From the NCBI RefSeq assembly GCF_032854445.1, contig NC_088307.1, positions 12,834,001 to 12,898,000 of the forward strand: 64,000 nucleotides of DNA. Direction: 5' to 3'. The stretch's first letter is position 1. The number at the start of each line of letters is the position of its first letter. The notes beneath the pieces are model-generated. The model was not told where the DNA came from. It was given only the letters and a program-made list of their open reading frames with translations, and made no database searches. Made by a program: the position numbers and the translations under genes. This DNA comes from Liolophura sinensis (Eukaryota > Mollusca > Polyplacophora > Chitonida > Chitonidae). Shown piece after piece: positions 46,519-57,787 of the stretch.

Positions 46519-48260
46519 TGACAACCGTCCAGGCTACTTGTCATTCAGATCAGATTGTCTGTAAACCATTACACTGTAAGAGTGATCTAAGGTATTGGCA
46601 GGCAGTTGTTTTTGTTTTTTGAGCAGGCGTGGGATTGTGACACCCCTTCCAGGAGACTACCTTCCTTCCTTGCACACCCAGGGTCTTCAATAAGTGCAAG
46701 TAGCAGGCTGCAAATAGCTGCCTACTGCTGTCCCTGTAGCTGCCTACTTTGGTATTCTCACCATTTAAGCCTATAGTAACTGTAACGTAATTGCTTTCAA
46801 TTCAGCTGCCTACTTTTGAGCTCTGACTACCTACTCTGAATCTAAATATAAACCCTCCCCAGAGTCTAGATTACATTCACGTAAACAGTGAGTGCATCGA
46901 CTGTCGATCTAGTGGATCGAGTCAGTGCAAGTCTTTTACCACTACGAGTACTACCACTGATGGCAGACTTTTTGTCCCTACCCAAAACATTTGCGCCTAC
47001 TGGAGAATGGAAATGACTGTCTGATACAGGCTGAGACTAACTGTGAGCATTGTCTTCACACTAAACAAGTATATATGTCGCATTATGTTTACAAAAAAGC
47101 TTGTTGTGGCTTGCTAGCCAAAACTCGCTTCGTGTGAGACCCACTTTAGATGTTGTCTGAGGAGTGTGGGCATGTGATAGCATACCTATAAACAAGGCAA
47201 TGCTGAATTACCTCCCTTGAGGTCACTCTCCCATTCAAAAGATACATTTTTATGAGTGTGCTGTGGCAAGGTGGGACCTCAGTTAAAATGGTATAAGGTA
47301 GTTCAAGACCAAACTTTGAGACAGATTCAACGTGTAAGCTTATTTGGATAGCCCAGAATAAACATCATGTATTATTTTAATCCATTCAGAGATAGTTTTA
47401 AAATCCCGACCCAAACTAAATATAATGGACAGCGTTGTTGAACTCTTAGGCAGAAAAACATCAACTTTGGTTAAAGGACAAAAACATATTTCATTCGAAA
47501 GCAGGATACTCAAGCTTTCTAAAAAGTACCATACTTCATTATTTTCATGAGATTTCTCTGGATAACAAGAAGAACAATACTACAGTATGGCACAAATGGC
47601 TGATGTGAGTTGAGGTAGGCATCTTGAGAATTTTATCCAATCAAACACCTTGCTATCAGATTAGGTGGCTGAAGCTGTGAAGGTGCCTTTACCCATTCAC
47701 TCCAGATAGATAACTGTTCTCTTTGTATTGCACGAGTGATGTATAACAAGCCACAAAACTTTAGGGTAAAGGCAAGAATGAACAGTGGACTTTTCCTACG
47801 GAAGGCCAGCTTCCCTCTTTCCAAATAACCTCCAACCACCTTTTTTTTTCTTTTTTTTTCTCCCTTTTGACTGACCTTGAACAGAAAGGGTGTAACTGAT
47901 TTCATTGCCTTACATGAAGCTTACAAATGTTCAGGTCATGGATGGGCACTGTAAAGGCTGGGTGTCTGTTGTATACTAGATCAATTACAAGTGTGGAGGT
48001 TTGCATTCCTGTCTGATCTAATTGGATTGGCCATTCTCTGTATACTAAATCGTCATTGTCAGCTTCAAGTGCTTCAGCCCTTTTCATGCCACTGTTGTTG
48101 TGAACTTCTGATCATCCAAAGAACAGTCATTGCACGTTTACGAAAAAATATTTTAGTTATTTTACCTTTGGCTACTTTTTAACCTTGAGATTAACATGTT
48201 GTTAAGGTTTGGTTTGTATTTTAGAAATAAAATCTTGAGGATTTTGTTTTAATGTCATTT
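46519..48260 (+). other. METTL13 3' UTR (approximate)
   Basis: Sequence after the METTL13 stop. AATAAA occurs at 47,357-47,362 and again at 48,226-48,231; either could end the transcript. There is no further coding exon. Confidence 0.45.
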
Positions 48261-48334
48261 ATGCAGATTTCTTGTACTTTTAGTACATATAAAGTCCTTT
48301 AATTTGAAAATCACAGTATTTTCATTTTGTACAA

Positions 48335-48545
48335 GTAGTAAGTGAAGGACAGGTAGTAAGTGAAAGTGAAGGACAAGTAGTCAGTGAAAGACAAGTAGTA
48401 AGTGTAGTAACTAAAGGCCAAGTAGTAAGTGAAGGACAAGTAGTAAGTGAAGGACAAGTAGTAAGTGTAGTAAAGGAAAGACAAGTAGTAAGTGAACAAC
48501 AAGTGTTAAGTGAAGGACAAGCACATGTAGTAAGTGAACGATATT
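48335..48545 (+). repeat. ~18-bp tandem repeat
   Basis: About eleven imperfect copies of AAGTAGTAAGTGAAGGAC, just downstream of the second METTL13 poly(A) candidate. Confidence 0.88.
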
Positions 48546-49234
48546 ATATGAATACTATGAATGTTGCACTTCATTCAAGCTTCACAATCTCAGGCCTTGT
48601 ACATGAAGTTGCTACCTGTACTGATATGTTGTGTAATAGATCTGAAGTATCACCTCCTCAGCCATTCTGTTGAACTGTCTTGGAATACAGAGACCAAAAC
48701 TCTGCACCAATCAGAATCATCACTTCACTGTCCAAAAAAATGGAAGCAAGAATTTGATTGGACAACCATCATGTACGCTGGCAATGGGTTATATTTTAAA
48801 TCTGTAGTAATCAACGACAAGAAGTCAGTTTTAGTCAGTAGCGATGTCAAGATCTGACCTCAATTTCAGATAGCAATTTTATATTAGTAAATGAAAGCTG
48901 TAGCCAAAAATGAACAATGGCTGGACATTTATGACATACTGTACTTCAGTACTGTTAAGATGTTTATGTTAAATGAGTATAAAGTATGCAAATAAGAGAA
49001 GAGTGTAAAATGTCCAAATTCTCCTGCTTCCTATACAGTGGTCTGGTTGTGTATTGGACACAAGGGTTGCAGTAATATCTTATCAGTGATCATGCAGTCT
49101 GACATGAAGTTCACAGAACACTTGCCTTGATTCCCCCAATATGACTGGTGTGACAGATAGAAAAATTTGCCATTGAACACATACATGAAACTCTGTGGCT
49201 TACAGAAGACATTTGCGTTCCCTCCACTGTCAAT

Positions 49235-49475
49235 TTTACTCGCTGCCTTCATATAAGTGAAGAATTCTTGACTATGGCATTAAACAACAATCAAAAGAAG
49301 AAATCAGTCAAAATTTGATTGGTTGGTTGATTGATTGATTTAATTTTATGCCATACTCAAGAACATTTCACTTATATGATTACCAACATTATGGTGAGAG
49401 GATTGATTGATTGGTGTTTAACTCAAGAATACATGGATTTCGTTTTAACATATGACGGTGGATTTCATGAGTGGA
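49235..49475. repeat. SINE-A tail fragments in both orientations
   Basis: A plus-oriented tail (ATAAGTGAAGAATTCTTGAC, CATTAAACAACAATCAAAAG) is followed by minus-oriented tail pieces (TTTATGCCATACTCAAGAAC, ATTTCACTTATATGATTACC) and a further GATTGGTGTTTAACTCAAGA piece. All are diverged. Confidence 0.6.
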
Positions 49476-51034
49476 GGTATGTGGATGGTCAGGTCAGTAA
49501 ACCACTGGGGTCCACTGACATATTTTCCCATGTTTGATGCACCCTCACATTTACACCCGTAGAGTGATTAAACTTAATACAAATTAATTTGTATGCCATC
49601 TCGGTCAAAGGCAGGTTTCTCCAAAGAACTTCTTGTAAGGCAACATGAAAAGTTTGCTGTCAGCCATTTATTATCGCCTGAAGGCCCCCAGATCAATGGA
49701 GGTATGGGAGACTTGGATTCCCTCTTCATAATCCTCGTGATTATAATTTAACGAGACAATTTTAGACTAAAAAAAAAGTCTTCTGACCTTGGAGCATCTC
49801 TCTAAATGTACCCCAGTGTACATGGTATAAACCATCAAATATACCTGTGAATGTGAAATTTTTTTTCAGTGCCTCTTATTTATAGAATGTGATTTTATGT
49901 AAGGTTGTTCATGTATAGATATGATTATAATTTTAACCACATGTATTGCCTGTGTATTATAACCACTTAGTAACAACACATACCGGTATATCCTTCTTAG
50001 CGTCTGATGTTTTGAAGTCGACTGAGTTGGCTCTTGAAATACATTTATAGCCTTAGAAAAGGTGGGGTTTTTTTTTTGGGTTTTTTTTGATATGGCATAA
50101 GGTTAATTGTATGCATGTTAAACACATCTATTTGCATATTTTCAAATATGATGGTTTGTATGGTTTTTTAACTGAATTCTTGTCTATCTCATTTCAGTCA
50201 CATTTGTTTTGCTTATGAGATGTGTTAAGAATGGGTTGTAACAGTATTTCTACACACACATGAAATCTTGTATAAATACAGCAGCTGCTTTTGTTTCCAA
50301 ATCCTTAAGGAACTTTCAGGTAATCATAAATCAAAAACAAAAAATTGACAGACTATAGATATAAGCCTGCAGTAGAACACTTAGTAAAATGTGGTTTTAA
50401 AGGCCAGTCTATATATACCACTGAAGCAATTGTGTCATTTATGGATCGGAAATACTGCACAATTTACTCATGGTATCAGTTTAAATAAAGTGTTGCTCAA
50501 TAAACATGGGTTAAGTCCCTTGACAGGCTCATTATAGCCAGCTGCCATGAAGTACATCAGTTACACGTAGGTTGATTTTTGCAGGTGCCCTCATGTGTTA
50601 TATGTGTAATGTTTAGTATAGTTGCTCGGGCTTGATGCAGTTATTTTGGGCATAACTTTGTAAATTTTTGACAGTCTTTACGATTAATTAAATTTGCTTT
50701 GTTTAATTAAAGTGTTAGATGCTGTACACAAGCAAAGACTTCAAATTTTTTTTAAAATTAGCTTGCATTAATGGTGCTGTTTTTGTGGAAAAAAATTAAC
50801 GTTTTGGCTTCCTTCTAAACATCATTTGCTTTTTTAACTCATGATTTAACATTCCATAACATTTTTCTTTACAATCTTACAACAAAATTTATTTATTTTA
50901 GCATTTTATTGATCAAATCGAAAATCATAAAATTGCATATTATATAAGCTTGTTTTCTTACTTAAAATTCTTTTGGTAAAATATGTGATGTCAGAGAGGA
51001 AATCAATGCCAAAGTTTTGTGTGAAGTGAGGTGG

Positions 51035-51330
51035 AAGTGTACCTGTAAAATGTGACATCAGACAAATGTTCTTGTAATGGTGTCACATCAGACATAAATG
51101 TTCTTGTAATGGTGTCACCTCAGACATAAATGTTCTTGTAATGGTGTCACATCAGACATAAATGTTTTTGTAATGGTGTCACATCAGACATAAATGTTCT
51201 CGTAATGGTGTCACATCAGACCTAAATGTTCTTGTAACAGTGTGAAATCAGACAAATGCCCTTGTAACAGTGTGACATCAGACATGAATGTTCTTGTAAC
51301 GGCGTGACACCAGATGGAATGTTGCAGTCA
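51035..51330 (+). repeat. ~33-bp tandem repeat
   Basis: About eight copies of GTGTCACATCAGACATAAAT plus GTTCTTGTAATG. Not near a known exon. Confidence 0.9.
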
Positions 51331-54300
51331 TTATGTGACATCTGCAAAGGAAAATGGTCTCGGTCATTAAAACATTCTCAAGTCTTCTGATACATCATAC
51401 ATACAACTATGTATTGATTGTCTAATATTTCTCTTATGTAGTCTTGAATATGCAAATTGAACCTGTTCCCAAGCACTTTGTTACCATGGTAACTTCTGGT
51501 CATTGGTGGATAGAGATAAACTTGGAATAGAGCTGAAGTATTATTATCAACTTTGTATCCACCTCATACAGTGAAATATTTAATTCTGAAATATGGGTGA
51601 CATGACAGTCGTTGATTCCTGGTCGCCGAAAGTCATTTTGGTTTCAAGATTTTGAAGAATCAACCGGCTGATTAACTTGGTTAATAACACATGTATGTCC
51701 AACACCTCTGTCAGACTAATGTTCTTCAATTCTTAGTACCAAGAAAGTAAATGTGTGTACAGAAGTCTGCTAAAGGCAATTATAACGGAATGTTTTGTTC
51801 TTGCATTCTGATTTAGTTTGTTGGTTGTTATGTCCAGGGTAACATGTAGCCTCCCCATAGTGTAGGATCACGAATGTTTCAACTACTCATTCATGTTAAG
51901 TGAATAACACTGGGTGTTGCATCGCATTGCGCTACTTGCCTTTAATATCTCTTTGTATATATACATGTATATTAAGCACTGTGATAATTCAAGCTGGGGT
52001 GTGTGTGGCTGTTAGGCAGACTCAGTATAGGTATACATAGACTAGTAAGCAATGGTATATTTGTGAATTAACGTGTGATTAAAAAGCTTTTCTTATGATG
52101 TAAGCAGGTGAAATTTCGTCAAGCTATGGCGTTAAACAGTAATGAAATAAAGGGTTAAGCATGCATAAAATAAACGAGGCTGAAAGTTCTGACTGTCGAG
52201 ACTCTACATGTGTGTAGCCTTTCGTGAAGCGAGTGCATTGTACTTTAATGTGGCATGATGAGGCAGTGTAGCTAGGGCATAGTAACTAGATTAGGGCTAC
52301 ACTTCTTTGGGCCAAAGAATTAGACCGGAACTGTGACGAGGAAGATTTATCTTGTTGGCATGGTTAACTATTGTCCAAACGTTACCAATCGGCCATTAAA
52401 TCTTTTAGCCCTGGTAGCCGCCTCTACCATTGTTCTGGGACGTTTCCCACAACTGGCTGAGTGGTATAAATTGCCCACACTCAACACCACTAATTAACGT
52501 TTTGCTAGCTTAAATCATGTTAGAGAGCCAGTGAACTGGCTGCGACTCTGAGGGGAAAATAAAACTAGCATAAGCGTACATTATGGCAAGCTATTGTGTA
52601 ACTGCTTTTTCTTTACACCCATAGAGTAGTGATTAGAATGATAAAAGATATCATGCATCCTTTAATAGTTTGGTTTTAGGCAATTTAATCAGCTCGCTCA
52701 GTCCATTGCCACTTCATTGGTGAAATAGCTGTGTTAAAAACAATGTAACGTAAAGTAATGATGCGGCAAATGTGGGTGTGAAGTGGTTGGCATGTAAAAG
52801 TTGTATTAGAAAATGTTAACTTCACAGAATATTGATTGTCAGGAACCTAGCTGCTTTGTGAGAAAATAATGTTATGCAATTGTAGAAACACACATTGTTG
52901 TACAAGACTGTATGGTATGAGACTTTGCATTGTGGGACCCTTTGGGAGGAACTCTGGCGAAGTGGTCCCAAGGTGAGACGTTCTAGTGCTGTGATAGGAT
53001 TGACATGTACTCGGATATTGCCACATCACAGCAGAGAATGATGACACGACTTTTATCCAGTTTGGGACTGATTTGTGTTGGGCATCAGCATTCCCTGTGT
53101 ACTGGAGATTTTTGGCAAAACATGGATCAACGCAAATCCAGTTGCACTTTTACTATTACTATTACTTTAGAATGGCCCAAATACTAGTGATTAGCTTTCA
53201 CAAAATACCAGCTTTTTCTGTAAACTTGTAACTATTCAAAAAGTTCCTGAAATTTATAAAGTGGATCGCAAACTTTAGAATCATTTTAACACTATAGTGT
53301 ATAAGTACCAGTTATTGAATGAAAGGCATTAACTTGAGCTGACCCTGATGAAATAAATGAAGAAAATTTGATTTGGCTAGTGAATGCAGATTTAAGCTTC
53401 AATATTAATTTACAGGTAAGAGAGTGTGATCATGCATTCATGCAGTGTCTGGACCTACCTGTAGGACTGGGAGCTTTGTATATAAATGCTGATAATACAA
53501 AAACTATGTACAGTTCCTGTATTTAGAAAAGATTAGCTGAAATCCAAATGTGCTTATTGCCCAGTATTCAAAACACTTTTGTCAGTCTCAATTAGAAACT
53601 GAATAGTTTGAGTTATTTAAATGGTTTTTATGAAGTTATACATTGTTACATAGCTGCCAACCTACCAACCAAACTGATGCTGGCAAAGGTTTCCAGTGTA
53701 TGTGTCGTCAGTTTTGGCAGACTGCAGAATTTCACGTGGCCGATTCAAAAGTCAAGTTTGGAATGGATTCCTTGTAACAATCATGAGATCAGAACTGCCC
53801 TTCCCACCCTTGCACATTGTTGCCCCTGTATTATAATTAACCCAAAGGTAATGTATCAGCTTATGGTAGATGACGTAAAATTTCCCTCTTGAGTAAGCTG
53901 CACATTTTACAGCATTCAGAGTGTTCTTATAATCTTACAAAGATTTCTGAGGTTTGTTTCGAAGATTTGATGACTGGAATGATGTAAGTCTCCACATGAG
54001 AAGTAACATTTTATATCATAAACATAATTAAAAATGCCCTTTTTTGTGTGGGGGAGTGGGCGAAATTTTACGTCATTTGCCACTGGTCTTTAATAATTAC
54101 CCTCTAGGGTGAATTTGTCTGGACGAGGGTATTAGTCCCTTATCAAGGTATCACTGCCAACAGGGAATGAATCATCAACCAACTCATCACTGGCCATGCG
54201 TATTATTTCATGACTGTTTAATTAATAATGGCTGTTAATGTAATGATTCCAATAATCACATTGTCCAATAAACGTTTTTGTACAAAACCCATTTACGATG

Positions 54301-54464
54301 TTAGTGTCGATTCCTTTAAGGTATAAATTCAAGTTCTGTTTTGTACAACTGTTGCCACGCAGTAACTGAAGAATCTGAAGTGCTGTGTTATATGGTGATG
54401 TGTACTGGACAGCCAGTGCGTTGAGCTTACACGGCATTCACCCAAAGTTCACCCTTTTTGTGCT

Positions 54465-54870
54465 AAGAGCATTGCAAGTCATCTAAAGTTTGGTATGCAA
54501 AAATCCACTTTCAGAAGCACAAAAAGACCGTAAAATTATACTTTTGATGCCAATACTTAAGTTTTCTCTGGTAAAAAATTACTCTTAACTTTTTCTTATT
54601 AACTTCACAAAAATCTCTCGAGTGAGCCGGTGAGGTGGATGAATGTCAGAATCAAGCAAAATGTGTACTGATTACCTCCCTTTTTATTCTTATTGAGTAA
54701 TCCACCTTATACTGGCATATTGCCACTTAGGAGATTTTTGTGAAGCCTGAATTATTTCGTGTTGGCATCAAAAGTATAATTTTACAGTCTTTATGTGCTT
54801 CTGAAAGTTCATTTTACATACCAAACTTTTGATGAAATATAGTACTCTTAGTTCTGAAAAAAATGCTAAA
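54465..54870. mobile_element. Foldback element
   Basis: The left arm AAAGTTTGGTATGCAAAAAT, CTTTCAGAAGCACAAAAAGA, AAATTATACTTTTGATGCCA and TTCACAAAAATCTC is mirrored by the right arm GAGATTTTTGTGAAG, TGGCATCAAAAGTATAATTT, TTATGTGCTTCTGAAAG and ACATACCAAACTTTTGATGA. The arms are about 150 bp around a spacer of about 100 bp. Confidence 0.8.
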
Positions 54871-54929
54871 ATTTGGATGATATACAATGCTCTTTAAGCT
54901 ACTGCTTGCAAGTTACAGTGTGGCCTATC

Positions 54930-55305
54930 ACAAAGTAATTCCCTAATTCCTCAACCTTTTCACATATGAAAGAGAAACTTTCAGTGCGATTCATGCACAT
55001 TTTGAAGTTGATTTTGGAGACAAAGCTACATTGGCTGAATTGGCCAATTTCAGGCCTGTACAAAAATGTAACTTTATGTCTACACTTAATAGACAAAGCT
55101 ACATTGGCTGAATTGGCCAATTTCAGGCCTGTACAAATGTAACTCTGTCTACACTTAATAATTCATTCAGAATATGGTTGAATGAACACCTTCCAAACAT
55201 GTAAAAAGGTTGATTTATTTACTTGAATGGTGTTTTATGATGTATTCAAGAATATTTCTCTTATATGACAACAGTGTAAAAACATTGAAGAATTACAATA
55301 TAAAG
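54930..55305. mobile_element. MITE-like element M5, copy 3, with internal duplication and SINE debris
   Basis: Left end CCCTAATTCCTCAACCTTTT, right part CATTGAAGAATTACAATATA. A ~68-bp block (ACATTGGCTGAATTGGCCAA and flanks) occurs twice in tandem. A SINE-A tail piece (GGTGTTTTATGATGTATTCA, 55,210-55,270) interrupts the right end. Confidence 0.7.
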
Positions 55306-55384
55306 GCTACTGCTGAATACCGCAAGGTTTGTGACTGCGCTGTATGCTCATTACTGTGTTGCCATTTAGCAAATTGCGATTAGT

Positions 55385-55530
55385 GGGTCATGCCTTACAG
55401 CGCCCAGCACTGTTGTGAGAGGAACCCAGGGGAAAGCCACGACCATCTGCAGGTTGCTGGCTAATTTTCCCCTTGTACGACAGGAGAGGAGGCCAACAAG
55501 AGCTGGGCTTGAACTCACTGCTGCACTACA
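55385..55530 (-). repeat. SINE-A fragment, diverged
   Basis: GAAAGCCACGACCATCTGCA, GGTTGCTGGCTAATTTTCCC and TGGGCTTGAACTCACTG match the central part and B box in reverse. Both ends are missing. Confidence 0.65.
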
Positions 55531-55684
55531 TGTATATGGTAGTTTATAAATTCTAACAAAGATCTTTTTTTTTTTTACATAAATTTACTGACCCCAACTA
55601 CATGTATTTGACAACTCTGTACCACGGGCTAAGAGGGAAAGCTTGGCACATTACATTCTCGACGTTGACTGGAGACTTGCTGTT

Positions 55685-55905
55685 ACCCTAATTTTTCAAC
55701 CTTTTCAGCCGCCTCGGCAATCAATATTTTGAAGCATTTCGGGAGAACCATAGGGTGCAGAGAAATAATATTTATAGTTTTATGAAGCTTGTATCTTGAA
55801 TGACACAAAGAAATCATTTTAGCATCATTTTAATTATAATTAATTGCATAAATTCCACTGGGAAAAAAGTGCCTAAGTGGTTGAAAAGGTTGAAGATTTC
55901 CAGTA
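55685..55905. mobile_element. MITE-like element M6, forward copy
   Basis: Left end CCCTAATTTTTCAACCTTTT, right end GTGGTTGAAAAGGTTGAAGA (inverted). The interior ATTTTGAAGCATTTCGGGAG is found reversed at 41,415-41,560. The ends resemble those of M5, so the two families may share a transposase. Confidence 0.65.
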
Positions 55906-57016
55906 AGTCCATTCCAACATCATTATGCTTCACAAGTCACATATCAGGGAAAATATCAGGGAAGCATGGGGACAGTCCTCTGCCATGAAACAGGCTACAT
56001 TCTTAAAATCCTTCTTCCCCAAAAGCAAGATGTTGCAAGCATGTCCTTCTGACAGCTGTTTGTTTGCCGACTCCATCCCAGGACTTGACAGCTGTGATGT
56101 GTTCTTGTAGTTCATCCTTGACTATGACACATGCACACTAGCAAATTAATAGCTCGTCATGAAGGTTTTATGTCCAAATAATCAGCATAATTGTACTTCT
56201 TAAATGGCACAGCCGTTTCTATTAAACCTGGAAAATAAAATTTAAAAAAAAACCCCAAAACATGTTATTAAAATATTTCTTATCAGAATAGGTGTAAAAA
56301 TATGATAAATGGCTTTTTAGTCTGTCCTAGACCAATTAAACAGACTGACATTGCATAAATAAAAAAAATTTTAGCACGCCATTAATCACTATTCAAGGAA
56401 ATAAAATTTTATTTAAACTACCAAACCACTGAAAGCAGTGCTCAAAATTTTTCTCTGTTCTTGGCCCTGACTACTGATAGAGATATATTGTTGGCTTCCA
56501 CTTAAAATCAAGTGCAGACCAAAGAGTGCAAAAAGTTACATGCAGTTGTAATTGTGGCTTTTATTATTTTTTTTTCTTGACCTTTCTTCAAAATAGAAGA
56601 AGACGCTTGAAAATAATTTTTGTATGGTGGGTAATTGCATCTATATATATATTGGCTTTGCATAATAATGTTATAAATGAAGATAAAACATGTTTAATAA
56701 ATATATTTGCACATCCTTATTTAGAATAACATTATGCAACAACCACATATACCAGGAGGTGGTCCCTAATACCCACCATACAAAAATGTTTTCTGAACCC
56801 TTATCTCCTGAAAGAAACATTCTTTAAAAAATATTAATCACCATATTTGTAAATGAGTTTTAACACTCCTTTATCATATTCTGGCATCCTTTTTATGTTC
56901 TCTTCTCTTTTAAACAGTAAAGTGGCCAGTTTCTACGGTGTTCCACCTACATCTACATTACACTGACACCGGGGTTGCTTTAACCTCTCAGTGCTGAACA
57001 CCATGCGAGGCAGAAA

Positions 57017-57178
57017 TATGTATTTATTTATTTATTTGATTGGTGTTTACGCCGTACTCAAGAATATCTCACTTATACGACGGTGGCCAGCATTATGGTG
57101 GGAGGAAACTGGGCAGAGCCCGGAGGAAACCCACGGCCACCTGCAGGTTGCTCGCAGACCTTCCCACCTACGGCGCAA
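57017..57178 (-). repeat. SINE-A, head-truncated
   Basis: Tail GATTGGTGTTTACGCCGTAC, body to CAGACCTTCCCACCTACGGC, then stops at GCAAGGCAGAAATA, a repeat of the target-like sequence GCGAGGCAGAAATA at its left. Confidence 0.85.
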
Positions 57179-57187
57179 GGCAGAAAT

Positions 57188-57442
57188 ATTTATTTATTTA
57201 TTTGATTGGTATTTTACGCCGTACTCAAGAATATTTCACTTATACGACGGCAGCCAGCATTATGGTGGGTGGAAACCGGAAAACCCACGACCATCCGCAG
57301 GTTCCTGGCAGACCTTCCCACGCACGGCTGGAGAGGAAGCCAGCATGAGCTGGGCTTGAACTCACAGCGACCGCATTCGTGAGAGACTCCTGGGTCATTA
57401 TGCTGCCCTAGCGCGCTAACCAACTGAGCCACGGAGGCCCCC
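57188..57442 (-). repeat. SINE-A, full length
   Basis: A complete copy ending GCGCTAACCAACTGAGCCAC and GGAGGCCCCC, bounded by AAGGCAGAAATA on both sides (target-site duplication). Confidence 0.9.
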
Positions 57443-57787
57443 AAGGCAGAAATAAGCACCACTTTTAAAGTCTTTGGTATGACCCGTCCCAGGTTTGATC
57501 CTGGGTCTGCCGACTTCAAGGTAGACCTGTTAACCACCCGGCCGCAGAAGCAGTTGACTGGTGTTTTCACCGGTACTCAAGTGGTATTCATTTGTATTAT
57601 GGTAGTCATGGTTACGGCTGGAGGAAACCATCGCTTTTCACCTTCTGTATGTACTTGACAAACTCACTGACAAAAATGAGGAAAAGCGCAACGGACTCTA
57701 GCTATGTCACAAGCCGTGAATCCCAATGGCCAGTCAATAATCAGCTGTTACTAATATGCACTGTGTGAGAGGAAGATCAAAACTCAC

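Larger units (their letters stand above)
56970..57551 (-). repeat. SINE-B interrupted by two SINE-A insertions
   Basis: The left piece (AACCTCTCAGTGCTGAACAC, to 57,018) and right piece (CACTTTTAAAGTCTTTGGTA and CCCAGGTTTGATCCTGGGTC, 57,443-57,551) together form a minus-oriented SINE-B. Between them are a truncated SINE-A (57,017-57,178) and a full SINE-A (57,188-57,442). Confidence 0.8.
48550..57780. other. Gene-poor region
   Basis: I recognise no gene. The longest open stretches (48,561-48,857 and 53,608-53,892 plus; 56,110-55,970 minus) lack family motifs and convincing splice partners. The MRPS18B C-terminal exon should lie in the right part but was not found. Repeats inside the region are listed separately. 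Confidence 0.5.

Noticed and set aside
52850-53050. Minus-strand 66-codon frame
   Set aside because: Considered for the MRPS18B C-terminus; phase and motifs do not fit.
55970-56110. Minus-strand open stretch containing KDELQEHITAVKSWDG
   Set aside because: Considered as the MRPS18B terminal exon; no acceptor in the required phase and no similarity to the family C-terminus.
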